From Paenibacillus sp. PastM-3 (GTDB taxonomy: Bacteria > Bacillota > Bacilli > Paenibacillales > Paenibacillaceae): a DNA stretch of 64,000 bases. Under the pieces are notes generated by a model. The model saw nothing but the letters and a program-made list of their open reading frames with translations, was not told the origin of the DNA and did not search any database. Both the position numbers and the translations under genes were made by a program. Below are positions 52,173-61,065 of the stretch, piece by piece. Position 1 is the first letter of the stretch. Each line of letters starts with the position of its first letter. The DNA is taken from the NCBI RefSeq assembly GCF_029893965.1, contig NZ_JARXXP010000017.1:62001-126000 (forward strand). Reading direction: 5' to 3'.

Positions 52173-54227
52173 CTAGCTTTTGCGTTTGCCGGTTCTGGTT
52201 CTGCTTAGCAGCAGCCCCAAAGCGGCCAGCGTCAGACCTGTGATGTAATACGGAGCGGGGCTCGCTTCCCCGGTCTGCGGCAATGTAGCGGCTGCCGCTG
52301 CTGTAGTGCCGGGATCGGTAACACCGCCCAGCGGAATTTCATCATCAAGAATAATTTCATCATCCGGTCCCGGCCCGGCTGTCGGACTTGGCACCGGTGT
52401 TACCTGAGGTGCAATCACTGCAATCACTCCTCCTGCGGCTGCCGTTGCACTTGCGCCTGGACCAAGCGGTACAGGATTATCGTCGATGGCCAGTTCGTCA
52501 TCTGTCACTATCGTTCCAATGACCGTCGGACCGGTCGGGGTTAACGGCGTTCCGCCCGGAATAGCACCTACACTCGTCGGCAGGGCTGTTGCCGGTGCTG
52601 TAGGGGCAGGCGTTACACTGCTTGTTGGTGCTGCTGTAGAGGTGCCTGAAGTCGGTGTTGCTGCCGGCGGTTCAGTAGCCGGAGTACCTGAAGTCGGTGT
52701 CGGCGTTGCTGCTGTTGTCGGTACCGGCGTCGGCGTGCTTGTCGGTGCTGCTGTTGGTGTCGGCGTTGCCGCAGTTGTCGGTACCGGCGTCGGCGTGCTT
52801 GTCGGTACTGTCGTTGGTGTCGGCGTTGCTGCAGTTGTCGGTACCGGCGTCGGCGTGCTTGTCGGTGCTGCTGTCGGTGTCGGTGTTGGTGCTGTTGTCG
52901 GTACCGGCGTCGGCGTGCCTGTCGGAGCTGCTGTCGGTGTCGGTGTTGGTGCTGTTGTCGGTACCGGCGTCGGTACCGGCGTCGGCGTGCTTGTCGGTGC
53001 TGCTGTTGGTGTCGGCGTTGCCGCAGTTGTCGGTACCGGCGTCGGCGTGCTTGTCGGTGCTGCCGTCGGCGTTGCCGTCGGTGCTGTTGTCGGCTCCGGC
53101 GTCGCTGTGCTTGTCGGAGCCGGCGTTGGCGTTGCCGTCGGTGCTGTTGTCGGCTCCGGCGTCGCTGTGCTTGTCGGAGCCGGCGTTGGCGTTGCTGTTG
53201 GTGCTGTTGTCGGCTCCGGTGTCGCTGTGCTTGTCGGAGCCGGCGTTGGCGTTGCTGTCGGTGCTGCTGTCGGCTCCGGTGTCGCTGTGCTTGTCGGAGC
53301 CGGCGTTGGCGTTGCTGTTGGTGATGGCGACGGTGTCGGTGTTGCCGGGGTTCCGTTGTCACGGCCGGTATATGGCTTATGGTGGAATTCCCCGCTTCCT
53401 TCCAGGGAAGCACCGATCATACTGCCGTTGATTTGCCCGTTATTAAAAGTAATCGCTGCATTCGGTGCCAGCACGGTTCCCATTACACCGATACTCTCCA
53501 GCCGCAGAGCCGTTGCCTGCGGGAAGTTATAGAGCACTTTATTCTGGCTTACGCCAGTCAGCCCGTTTCCGTTCTTGAACGTGACCGAAGCTCCGTCGAT
53601 ATTAACGATGGCGGTAGATCCCTCCGGTGCAGTAATCCGCAGCTCATTGGCGCCCGTAAGCGCGCTTCCTGAAACCAAGAATACATTCAGCGCGGGATCA
53701 GTTCCGGTCAGTTTAATATTTCCATAGTTATCCTCAGTCTTGCCGTTCACCGTCAAAGCTGCAAGCTCCTGGGATTTAGCGCGGAGCAAGGCAAACTCCG
53801 AGACAAAATTAATAACGTTCGCTTCTTTCCGCAGGGTTCCTGTCCCGCCCCGCGGTTTACCTGAACCTGTATAAGTGCCGCCGTACACGGCGTTACCGTT
53901 AACTTCCCCCATCTCATAGCTCAGATTGCCGCCAGCCACCAGCGAATCCATTTCTGAGCGTTCTGCTTCACTCAGGCTGTGGCCTACCGAATATCCGCCC
54001 TGTGTAAGGGTAATATTGCCGCCTGCAGCCATTCTGCCTTCAGAATCACTATGATAGCCTTTGAGATCACCAAGGACAAACACATTATACTTACCTGCAA
54101 TGCCCGGAAGGGGGGTGCTGTCGGCTTTCACTTCACCCTGACCGGCCGAAGCCAGCCAGCCGCCGACCAGCAGGACTGCAGACATAGCCAGTGCAAAAGA
54201 TAATTTGAATACAGTTTTACGTTTCAT
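52173..54227 (-). CDS. LPXTG-anchored 'choice-of-anchor A' surface protein with Pro/Thr-rich stalk
   Basis: The 684-residue protein has a signal peptide (about 1-35), a choice-of-anchor A domain (about 40-290: YNVFVLGDLKGYHSDSEGRMAAGGN..., VNIDGASVTFKN, VMGTVLAPNA), a long stalk of degenerate Thr/Pro/Ala repeats (about 293-560: TSTATPEP and TPTPVPTT units), and a C-terminal sorting signal LPQTGE, a hydrophobic helix and RTRTGKRKS. It should be linked to peptidoglycan by sortase. A cyclic-di-GMP-I riboswitch precedes it. The repeats are nucleotide-level tandem copies and may vary in number. Confidence 0.9.
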   Translation of the reverse strand: MKRKTVFKLSFALAMSAVLLVGGWLASAGQGEVKADSTPLPGIAGKYNVFVLGDLKGYHSDSEGRMAAGGNITLTQGGYSVGHSLSEAERSEMDSLVAGGNLSYEMGEVNGNAVYGGTYTGSGKPRGGTGTLRKEANVINFVSEFALLRAKSQELAALTVNGKTEDNYGNIKLTGTDPALNVFLVSGSALTGANELRITAPEGSTAIVNIDGASVTFKNGNGLTGVSQNKVLYNFPQATALRLESIGVMGTVLAPNAAITFNNGQINGSMIGASLEGSGEFHHKPYTGRDNGTPATPTPSPSPTATPTPAPTSTATPEPTAAPTATPTPAPTSTATPEPTTAPTATPTPAPTSTATPEPTTAPTATPTPAPTSTATPEPTTAPTATPTAAPTSTPTPVPTTAATPTPTAAPTSTPTPVPTPVPTTAPTPTPTAAPTGTPTPVPTTAPTPTPTAAPTSTPTPVPTTAATPTPTTVPTSTPTPVPTTAATPTPTAAPTSTPTPVPTTAATPTPTSGTPATEPPAATPTSGTSTAAPTSSVTPAPTAPATALPTSVGAIPGGTPLTPTGPTVIGTIVTDDELAIDDNPVPLGPGASATAAAGGVIAVIAPQVTPVPSPTAGPGPDDEIILDDEIPLGGVTDPGTTAAAAATLPQTGEASPAPYYITGLTLAALGLLLSRTRTGKRKS

Positions 54228-54295
54228 TAATAATCCCCCCGTAAGATGCGATATAAACCCTGGTTATAGCAGCACCTTCACCTAAAAAAAATGAA

Positions 54296-54331
54296 CAAAA
54301 AAGCCGCCAGGAAGACAAGCTCCACGGCGGC
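54296..54331 (-). terminator. Terminator of the cyclic-di-GMP riboswitch
   Basis: On the minus strand GCCGCC...GGCGGC is followed by TTTTTTG. The 5' arm overlaps the 3' end of the aptamer (GGCCGCC), so aptamer folding and termination can compete. It lies about 70 bp before the start codon of the LPXTG gene. Confidence 0.85.
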
Positions 54332-54410
54332 CGGACGATCATAGCCCTCTCTCAAAGGCTGTAGACTCCTGACTTTGCGTCCCGCACTTTCGCGCGGTTT
54401 GCGATTATAC
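54325..54410 (-). ncRNA. Cyclic-di-GMP-I (GEMM-I) riboswitch aptamer
   Basis: On the minus strand the conserved core is present: CGCAAACC, a stem capped by a GAAA tetraloop (CCGCGCGAAAGTGCGG), GGGACGCAAAGTC, GTCTA opposite CTATGA as tetraloop receptor, and GTCCGGCCGCC. It is followed directly by a terminator and the LPXTG surface-protein gene, so it should couple surface-protein expression to cyclic di-GMP. Whether it is an ON or OFF switch needs structural analysis. Confidence 0.9.
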
Positions 54411-54795
54411 ATGAGAAGGTATGTAATTAATAATAGAGTAAATAGTCTATGACATTTGTTACTTTAGAACTAAACTTAGTGTATTCCCTGATCCTCTGTA
54501 TTGTCAATCTATTCCTTATAATATTTTGCCAATAACATTAGGATTTTTTCAAAAAAGAGCCTGTAAGGCGGATTATATGCAGCAGAGCTCTATAATTCTA
54601 TTTATTGTCCAACTAATCCTCTCTTATACTCAGGAATACTCGTATTCATTTAATTAAAATTGCTGTATTTAAAATGTTTTATTATAGTAGATTTGAACTA
54701 CTTATTATTGAAATTATTATATTCCCGATTCAAGTAAAAAAGACTCCCCGCGGATCACTCCGCAGACAGTCTTCGTTCTTTGCATGGGTTTACTA

Positions 54796-54894
54796 TTATA
54801 ACAGCTGCAGCCAGCCGATCATTGACATCCAGAGCGGAACACTTAAAAACAGGCCAAACACCAGACCGCGGCGGAGACTTCCTTCGTGATTCAT
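54796..54894 (-). CDS. Possible 32-residue membrane microprotein
   Basis: The frame reads MNHEGSLRRGLVFGLFLSVP and then LWMSMIGWLQLL, with one hydrophobic helix. AAGGAGG lies 6 bases before the ATG at 54894. Further in-frame ATGs at 54897 and 54900 sit too close to the site. A promoter-like pair and a perfect Fnr/CRP-like palindrome lie upstream. No homologue is recognised. Confidence 0.45.
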   Translation of the reverse strand: MNHEGSLRRGLVFGLFLSVPLWMSMIGWLQLL

Positions 54895-54973
54895 CATCAT
54901 CCTCCTTTTTAAACTGCATTATTCTCATCCCTAGTATTTCAAATTCAATATAAAACAATTCTAAATATTTTAT

Positions 54974-54989
54974 TGTGAAAAACATCACA
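54974..54989 (-). promoter_or_regulatory. Perfect Fnr/CRP-like palindrome
   Basis: TGTGA-AAAACA-TCACA matches the classical CRP/Fnr form in both arms. On the minus strand, TTGTTT (54953-54958) and TACTAG (54931-54936) with 16-bp spacing would place the start about 58 bp from the palindrome centre, a usual activator position. The target would be the microprotein gene at 54796. Confidence 0.5.
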
Positions 54990-55142
54990 TTTTTGCCGGA
55001 ATTTAAAAATATTATGCAGCAAACAAAAAGGCCTTGCCATGGGAGTTGGCAAGACCTGCAGGGTACCATATAACACTGGGGGGTGTCTGGTATATTCACT
55101 ATAAAGGATCTACCTGAAAATAAGCTGATAGCAAGCTAAAAA

Positions 55143-55283
55143 TTACATTAAAATGGTCCAGCAGCCCAAAGTGCCGATCACTACGACCAGCGCTACAGGA
55201 TAAAGAATTTTCCGGCTCACCTTATCTCTGAAGGTAAAAAACAGACAAAGCATACATAGCCACGCAATAAGGAGACTGCCCAT
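55143..55283 (-). CDS. Possible 46-residue two-helix membrane protein
   Basis: The frame reads MGSLLIAWLCMLCLFF..., then FRDKVSRK and ALVVVIGTLGCWTILM, so two hydrophobic helices around a basic loop. The ribosome site is weak. An alternative ATG 10 bases upstream is in another frame and gives no plausible product. Reported because the composition is that of a real small membrane protein. Confidence 0.35.
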   Translation of the reverse strand: MGSLLIAWLCMLCLFFTFRDKVSRKILYPVALVVVIGTLGCWTILM

Positions 55284-55372
55284 TTCCTATGCATACGCTC
55301 CTTCCTGTCCTCTGATCTATATTAAGAAGATACCCGCCGGGCACCCGATACATACCATTTTATACGGCAAAA

Positions 55373-55432
55373 TTTTTCTCCTATATATTTTTCTCCTATA
55401 TATTTTTCTCCTATATATTTTTCTCCTATATA
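55373..55432 (+). repeat. Tandem 15-bp repeat, four perfect copies
   Basis: TTTTTCTCCTATATA is repeated four times without error. On the minus strand each unit contains AGGAG. It lies between the esterase terminator and the 46-residue frame. Confidence 0.97.
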
Positions 55433-55443
55433 TAGAAGAAAAG

Positions 55444-55475
55444 CGCGGCAGCCGGTAAAATCCGGAACACCGCGG
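55444..55475 (-). terminator. Terminator after the two-domain esterase gene
   Basis: On the minus strand GCCGCGG...CCGG-attttacc-GG...CCGCGC forms an interrupted stem followed by TTTTCTTC. Confidence 0.6.
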
Positions 55476-55585
55476 CATCAATTGTTGTAGTTCCAGCCTG
55501 TGCTTGCATAAGTACGGTCTCTCGCTCCCTTACTAATATAAAGCAAACTGCTGATTTGTCAAATGGAACAGCTTCCCGGTGACTC

Positions 55586-57193
55586 TCAGATGCACAGCTC
55601 AGCACCTTCAGCTGCAAAAACAAAACGCAGCATCGGACTGAACAGCGGCTGCAGCACAGACATATGCCCTTCGCCCTGGAATTCCTTATAGGACAGCCGG
55701 CTGAGCCCGCTGCCGTTATATGGGACCAGCCGCTCATGGAAGGCCCTGGCATTCTCCAGCATACCGGTCTCCTCCGAGCCGATGCCGATCATCAGCGAGC
55801 AGGCAAGCTCCCCGCTGCGCAGCTTGTCCTCCAGCTCCGGCAGCATATCGAACAGCACCCTGCCCTTCCACCAGAGGGACGGGCTGCCTGCGATATAAGT
55901 GCTGAACAGCCGGCTGCGGCGGATCAGCGTATACAGGGCGAAGAACCCGCCCAGTGAATGTCCGAACAGCGCCGCCCTGGAGTGATCCGCGCGGTATCTG
56001 CGGCGGATCAGCGGCATCAGCTCCAGCTCGATAAAATCGAGAAAGGCATCCGCCCCGCCGTTCACCGGCCAGGGTGAGCCGTCCGGACGCAGACCCTGCT
56101 GTACATCCGGCACAGTAAGATCCCGGAAGCGCCGCTCGGCCACAAACGGCCCGTCTGCCGGATAACCGATGGAGATTACCATACCGGACGGAAGCCCCCG
56201 CGGATGCCGGGTCTGCAGCCGCATCGCATCGTTCAGGGAAGCGAAGTAGGCATTGCCGTCGACGGTGTACAGCACCGGGTAACCCTCCGGCGGCGGGGGC
56301 TTCAGCGGGATATGGACAAAGATCCGGTAAGTCAGGCCGTTATATAGGGAGGTCATGTCCCACACCTCTGTCCCCGGCAGAGCACATGCACTGACCGGTG
56401 AGATCAGCTCCCCTCCGGCACTATTCCCCTTCACTCCGCCGCCTGTCTGCTGTTCATCGGCTGCTCCGTACAGCCACTGCAGCGCTTCGGGAAACTGCGC
56501 CGACATAGAGGCAAGGTCATGGGCAGCCCCGTCGGCAATCGAGAGCCGCAGCCGCTGCTCATCAGCCAGCTGCCCCCTCAGGTTGCGGTACAGCTGCAAT
56601 GTGCTGGGCACGGCATGCCGCTGGATATTCTGCTTATATACGCCCTCACGGTTGCCTACAGAGAAATACAGCCTCTGCCCCCGGTCAGGCAGCGGGTTAG
56701 CTTCCGTGTAGCCAAGCATCCCTTCATACCATATTGAAGGTGACAGCAGCCCGAACCGCCCGAAGGCATCGGGCCGGCGGTAAGCGGCCAGCAGCGTCAC
56801 CAGGCCGCCCAGCGAATAACCGATCAGCCCGGTGTTGTCCGGTTCCGGGGCCGTCCGCAGGACAGAATCAATGTAAGGCTTGATGCCATCGGCGATTTCA
56901 TCGAGATAGGCAGACCCGCGGCCGCCGAAGGCCGGCCTGCCCTCTGTTGCAGCAGACTCAGGCCAGGGTGTATAATCATCATTTCGGGAAGGGCTGCTGA
57001 TCCCGACGACGATCAGCTCGGCCAGCAGCCCCTCCCGGAACAGCCTGTACATATAATTCAAGGTATTCATCATTAAGGTTGCGCCGTCATGCAGATATAC
57101 TGCAGGATAACGCTTTTGGGATAACGCATAGGAAGGGGGCAGGAACACCGTCAGCCGGCGCCCCTGCCAGTCCAGTTCTTGCACTTCAAACAT
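55586..57193 (-). CDS. Fused two-domain esterase (enterochelin-esterase-like family)
   Basis: The 535-residue protein consists of two alpha/beta-hydrolase esterase domains. The first (about 1-240) has YPAVYLHDGATLM and nucleophile Ser in LIGYSLGGLVTLLA. The second (about 265-530) has YPVLYTVDGNAYFASL, Ser in LFGHSLGGFFALY and His in GEGHMSVL. A Gly/Asn-rich linker joins them. Each half matches a complete IroE/Fes-like or YbbA-like esterase. No signal peptide. Such esterases usually cleave siderophore or acyl esters. The fusion suggests a duplicated and diverged ancestor. Confidence 0.85.
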   Translation of the reverse strand: MFEVQELDWQGRRLTVFLPPSYALSQKRYPAVYLHDGATLMMNTLNYMYRLFREGLLAELIVVGISSPSRNDDYTPWPESAATEGRPAFGGRGSAYLDEIADGIKPYIDSVLRTAPEPDNTGLIGYSLGGLVTLLAAYRRPDAFGRFGLLSPSIWYEGMLGYTEANPLPDRGQRLYFSVGNREGVYKQNIQRHAVPSTLQLYRNLRGQLADEQRLRLSIADGAAHDLASMSAQFPEALQWLYGAADEQQTGGGVKGNSAGGELISPVSACALPGTEVWDMTSLYNGLTYRIFVHIPLKPPPPEGYPVLYTVDGNAYFASLNDAMRLQTRHPRGLPSGMVISIGYPADGPFVAERRFRDLTVPDVQQGLRPDGSPWPVNGGADAFLDFIELELMPLIRRRYRADHSRAALFGHSLGGFFALYTLIRRSRLFSTYIAGSPSLWWKGRVLFDMLPELEDKLRSGELACSLMIGIGSEETGMLENARAFHERLVPYNGSGLSRLSYKEFQGEGHMSVLQPLFSPMLRFVFAAEGAELCI

Positions 57194-57591
57194 CGGGCCT
57201 TCATCCTCTCATCCTTTATCTCTCGCGGTTTCTTTCGTTATTATGAAAGCTTTTGATTCCTTGTACCATAGACGGAGGACGGAACAGGCATGGATTTTTG
57301 GGTGCCGGGTACGTAAGGCCTCTTTTCGGCACGGCTCAGACTATATTAAAAATTAGAATAAAATTTTAGAGAACAGATTGCAGGCGGGGCCTGGCCTGAC
57401 CGTTTTTGAAGGGCTTTCAGAGGGTCTCCGGAGGCCTCCTGATCTATTGACATTTCAATATCTGGTAGTAAAATGATTGAAGTCACCTAAATGTAGTGTA
57501 TATAGTAGTTGAACTTATAAATCTAGCGGATTGCCCGAATACCATTATCAAAGGTTAAATTGAGTCATTGTTATAGGAGGTTAGAGCGACT
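57194..57591. other. Intergenic region before the nrd operon
   Basis: This 398-bp region contains GC-rich inverted pairs near 57400-57440 (GGAGGCCTCC) and the nrd promoter at 57447. A NrdR-box-like AT-rich stretch GTAGTGTATATAGTAG (57493) is only a partial match. No gene was found. Confidence 0.4.
57447..57474 (+). promoter_or_regulatory. Predicted sigma-A promoter of nrdIEF
   Basis: TTGACA (57447) and TAAAAT (57469) are separated by 16 bp, about 118 bp before the nrdI ATG. Confidence 0.6.
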
Positions 57592-57951
57592 ATGCTGATT
57601 GCTTACGATTCCAAAACCGGCAATGTCAGACGTTTTATCAACAAGCTGAAGCTGCCTGCTGTACAAATCGAAGAGCATATGACGATCGACGAGCCTTACG
57701 TGCTTGTTACATACACCACCGGATTTGGACAGATCCCAGAGAAGGTGTCCTCTTTTTTGGAGAGGAACCATTCCAGGCTGAAAGGCATTGCCGCCAGCGG
57801 CAACAAAAACTGGGGTGAGCTGTACGCCCATAGCGCAGACCTGATTGCAGAACGCTATAATGTGCCGGTAGTCGGCAAATTCGAGCTGTCAGGGACTTTT
57901 GGCGATGTGGAGCGCATTAAACAGGAGGTGAACCGGGTTGCGGCATATTGA
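57592..57951 (+). CDS. nrdI: NrdI flavodoxin-like ribonucleotide reductase activator
   Basis: The 119-residue flavoprotein has YDSKTGNVRRFINKL at the FMN phosphate site, VTYTTGFGQIPEKV and ASGNKNWGELYAHSADLIAERY. It supplies the oxidant that activates the manganese cofactor of NrdF. It is the first gene of the class Ib operon, behind AGGAGG, and its stop overlaps the nrdE start by 14 bp. Confidence 0.95.
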   Translation: MLIAYDSKTGNVRRFINKLKLPAVQIEEHMTIDEPYVLVTYTTGFGQIPEKVSSFLERNHSRLKGIAASGNKNWGELYAHSADLIAERYNVPVVGKFELSGTFGDVERIKQEVNRVAAY

Positions 57952-60022
57952 ATTGAATAACATGTTGATGAAGAGAGACGAGACCGGATTTTTCCAGCTC
58001 GATAAAGACCAGGAAGCTGTAGCGGAGTTCATGCGTGATGTGGAGCGCCGCAGCCTGACCTTTACAAGCACCAAAGCCAAGATTGATTATATGATCGCCA
58101 ATGACTATTACGAGGACCTGTATGACCGTTACAGCGCAGCTGAGATGGAGGATGTCTACCGGATCGCCCATGAATATGATTTCCGTTTTCCTTCCTATAT
58201 GGCGGCTTCCAAGTTCTATACAGACTATGCCGTCAAAACCAATGACCGCAAGCAGTACCTCGAGCATTATCCGGACCGTGTAGCGGTAGTAGCCCTGCAC
58301 CTGGGACGCGGAAACGTTGAAACGGCCCGCACTCTGGCACGTTCGATGATGGAACAGCGCCTGCAGCCGGCCACCCCAACCTTCCTCAATGCCGGCAAAA
58401 GCCGCCGCGGCGAGATGGTTTCCTGCTTCCTGCTGGAGATGGATGACTCGCTTAACTCGATCAACTATGTGCTGAACACCTGTATGCAGCTGTCCAAAAT
58501 CGGCGGCGGCGTTGCGGTCAATCTGTCCAAGCTGCGCGCGCGCGGCGAGACGATCAAAGGTGTAGAGGATGCAGCTAAAGGCATCATGCCTGTCCTGAAG
58601 CTGATGGAAGACGGCTTCTCCTATGCTGACCAGATGGGCCAGCGCAAGGGCTCCGGTGCGGCTTACTATAATATTTTCGGCTGGGACGTGCTTGAATTCC
58701 TCGACAGCAAAAAGATCAACGCCGACGAGCGGACACGCCTGAAGACGTTGTCCATCGGTCTGATCGTGCCAAACCGCTTCTACAAGTTGGCACAGGATAA
58801 TCAGCCGCTGTATGTATTTGCACCTTACACGGTTTTCCAGGCCTACGGCACCCATCTGGATGACATGGATCTCGACGAAATGTACGACATCCTGCTCGCT
58901 GATCCGCGCGTGAAGAAAAAGGTTGCCATGAGCGCACGCGACATGCTGACCAAAATTGCTATGATCCAGCTCGAATCGGGCTATCCCTATATTATGAACA
59001 AGAGCAATGCCAATAACGCTCACGCCCTGAAGAACGTCGGCCAGGTCAAAATGTCCAACCTGTGCACTGAGATCTTCCAGCTGCAGGAGACTTCCGAGAT
59101 TAACGACTACGGCCAGGAAGACGCGATCCGCCGCGATATCAGCTGCAACCTGGCTTCCCTGAACATCGTGAACGTGATGCAGCACGGCAAAATCCGTGAA
59201 TCTGTTCATGAGGGCATGCTCGCCCTGACTGCAGTCAGCGACATGACCACGGTGTCCAATGCTCCGGGCGTAGCCAAAGCGAACAAGGAGATGCACTCCG
59301 TCGGCCTTGGCGTCATGAACCTGCACGGTTACCTGGCCAAGAACAAGATCTCATATGAAAGCGAGCAGGCCCGCGACTTTGCCCGCACATTCTTCATGAC
59401 AATGAACTACCACTCGATTGAAAAGAGTATGGAAATCGCTGCTGAAACCGGCGAGACGTTCTACGGCTTCGCAGAGTCCGATTATGCGACAGGGGTTTAT
59501 TTTGACCGCTACGTATCTACCAATTATCAGCCGGTTACGGCAAGAGTACAGGAGCTGTTCGCAGGCATCTACATTCCTACCCAGGAAGACTGGAAGCAGC
59601 TGCGTGAAGCTGTTAAGAAAAACGGCCTGTACCATGCCTACCGTCTGGCGATCGCTCCAACTGCAAGCATCTCGTATATCCAGAATGCCACATCCAGCGT
59701 AATGCCGATTGTGGAGCAGATCGAGACCCGTACCTATGCCAACTCGACTACCTATTATCCGATGCCTTATCTGCAGCCGGACAATGTGTTCTACTATAAA
59801 TCCGCTTATCAGATGGACCAGTTCAAGGTGATTGACCTGATTGCGGAAATTCAGCCCCATATCGACCAGGGTATCTCGACTGTCCTGCACGTGAACAGTG
59901 ATGTTACGACCCGTGAGCTGGCCCGCTGCTACCTGTATGCTGCACACAAAGGCCTGAAGTCGCTGTATTACACACGCACCAAAAAGCTGTCCGTCGAGGA
60001 ATGCCTGACCTGCTCGATTTAA
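57938..60022 (+). CDS. nrdE: Class Ib ribonucleoside-diphosphate reductase alpha subunit
   Basis: The 694-residue enzyme reduces ribonucleoside diphosphates to deoxyribonucleotides. It lacks the N-terminal ATP-cone of class Ia. It has the active-site Cys in QPATPTFLNAG...MVSCFLLEMDDS, NLCTEIFQ and ISCNLASLNIVN, the tyrosine pair region near the C-terminus, and a C-terminal redox pair ECLTCSI. The start is TTG 57938 behind AGGAGGTGA, overlapping nrdI. Confidence 0.96.
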   Translation: MRHIELNNMLMKRDETGFFQLDKDQEAVAEFMRDVERRSLTFTSTKAKIDYMIANDYYEDLYDRYSAAEMEDVYRIAHEYDFRFPSYMAASKFYTDYAVKTNDRKQYLEHYPDRVAVVALHLGRGNVETARTLARSMMEQRLQPATPTFLNAGKSRRGEMVSCFLLEMDDSLNSINYVLNTCMQLSKIGGGVAVNLSKLRARGETIKGVEDAAKGIMPVLKLMEDGFSYADQMGQRKGSGAAYYNIFGWDVLEFLDSKKINADERTRLKTLSIGLIVPNRFYKLAQDNQPLYVFAPYTVFQAYGTHLDDMDLDEMYDILLADPRVKKKVAMSARDMLTKIAMIQLESGYPYIMNKSNANNAHALKNVGQVKMSNLCTEIFQLQETSEINDYGQEDAIRRDISCNLASLNIVNVMQHGKIRESVHEGMLALTAVSDMTTVSNAPGVAKANKEMHSVGLGVMNLHGYLAKNKISYESEQARDFARTFFMTMNYHSIEKSMEIAAETGETFYGFAESDYATGVYFDRYVSTNYQPVTARVQELFAGIYIPTQEDWKQLREAVKKNGLYHAYRLAIAPTASISYIQNATSSVMPIVEQIETRTYANSTTYYPMPYLQPDNVFYYKSAYQMDQFKVIDLIAEIQPHIDQGISTVLHVNSDVTTRELARCYLYAAHKGLKSLYYTRTKKLSVEECLTCSI

Positions 60023-60059
60023 AGGCCCGTACGGCTACAGAAAGGGAGATTAGACCATT

Positions 60060-61019
60060 ATGAGCGCAATTCAAGCCGTGAACTGGAACCGACCCGACGA
60101 CGACTTCTCGCTGATGTTCTGGAACCAGAATATTATGCAGTTCTGGACCGACGACGAAATTCCATTATCCGATGACAAAATGTCCTGGCTGACGCTGAGC
60201 GACACCGAAAAGGACTCCTATATGAAGGTGCTGGGCGGGCTCACCCTGCTCGACACCGTGCAAGGCGGCGTAGGGATGCCGCAGATTATGGAGCATGTGG
60301 ACGGCCTGCAGCGCAAGGCGGTGCTCGGCTTCATGGGGATGATGGAGCAGATTCACGCGAAGTCCTACAGCAGCATCTTTACGACGCTGGCTTCCACTGA
60401 GGAGATCGACGGGATCTTCCGCTGGGTGGAGGACAACACGTTCCTGCAGTTCAAGGCCCAGACCATTTCCGAGTATTACAAAAAAATCGAAACTCCCAAG
60501 GACCTCTACCTGGCGATGGCGGCTTCCGTCCTGCTGGAGAGCTATCTGTTCTACAGCGGCTTCTTCTACCCGCTCTACCTGGCCGGCCAGGGCAAAATGA
60601 CCTGCAGCGGCGAGATCATCGACCTGATCCTGCGCGACGAGAGCATCCACGGCGTATATGTCGGCGTGCTGGCCCAGGAGATTTTCGAGGAGCTGTCCGA
60701 GGACGACCAGCGTGACGTGTACCAGACACTCGTAGGCCTTCTGCGCCTGCTGCATGCGAACGAGGAGCAATACACTGAGCAGATTTATGCGCCAATCGGG
60801 CTTGTGGAGGAAGTGAAGGCCTTCCTGCGTTACAACGCCAACAAAGCGATGATGAACCTGGGCCATGACCCGCTTTTTGGCGAGGAAGAGATTAACCCGA
60901 TCGTCCAGAACGGGATCAGCACCCACACCAAGCAGCATGACTTTTTCTCCAAAAAAGGCAACGGCTACGTCCGTGCGCTGAACGTGGAGCCGCTGCGTGA
61001 TGAGGACTTTAGTTTCTAA
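60060..61019 (+). CDS. nrdF: Class Ib ribonucleoside-diphosphate reductase beta subunit
   Basis: The 319-residue metal-radical subunit has MMEQIHAKSYSSIF, ASVLLESYLFYSGFF and RDESIHGVYVGVLAQEIFEEL, which supply the carboxylate and His ligands. The radical Tyr lies in the SYSSIF segment region. It generates the radical for NrdE. It is 37 bp after nrdE. Two terminators follow. Confidence 0.96.
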   Translation: MSAIQAVNWNRPDDDFSLMFWNQNIMQFWTDDEIPLSDDKMSWLTLSDTEKDSYMKVLGGLTLLDTVQGGVGMPQIMEHVDGLQRKAVLGFMGMMEQIHAKSYSSIFTTLASTEEIDGIFRWVEDNTFLQFKAQTISEYYKKIETPKDLYLAMAASVLLESYLFYSGFFYPLYLAGQGKMTCSGEIIDLILRDESIHGVYVGVLAQEIFEELSEDDQRDVYQTLVGLLRLLHANEEQYTEQIYAPIGLVEEVKAFLRYNANKAMMNLGHDPLFGEEEINPIVQNGISTHTKQHDFFSKKGNGYVRALNVEPLRDEDFSF

Positions 61020-61033
61020 CTTTTAGACATAGC

Positions 61034-61060
61034 AAAAAGGGGCGCACGCGCCCCTTTTTT
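61034..61060 (+). terminator. Rho-independent terminator after nrdF
   Basis: AAAAAGGGGCGC...GCGCCCCTTTTTT is a near-perfect symmetrical hairpin with T-tracts on both strands. Confidence 0.9.
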
Positions 61061-61065
61061 TAATG

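Noticed and set aside
52486..53532. A 348-codon plus-strand frame rich in Gly and Val opposite the LPXTG protein
   Set aside because: It is the shadow of the Thr/Pro repeats. The minus-strand gene has a signal peptide, sorting signal, terminator and riboswitch.
57490..57515. NrdR box before nrdIEF
   Set aside because: The stretch GTAGTGTATATAGTAG only half matches the palindromic NrdR consensus and no second box at the usual spacing was found.
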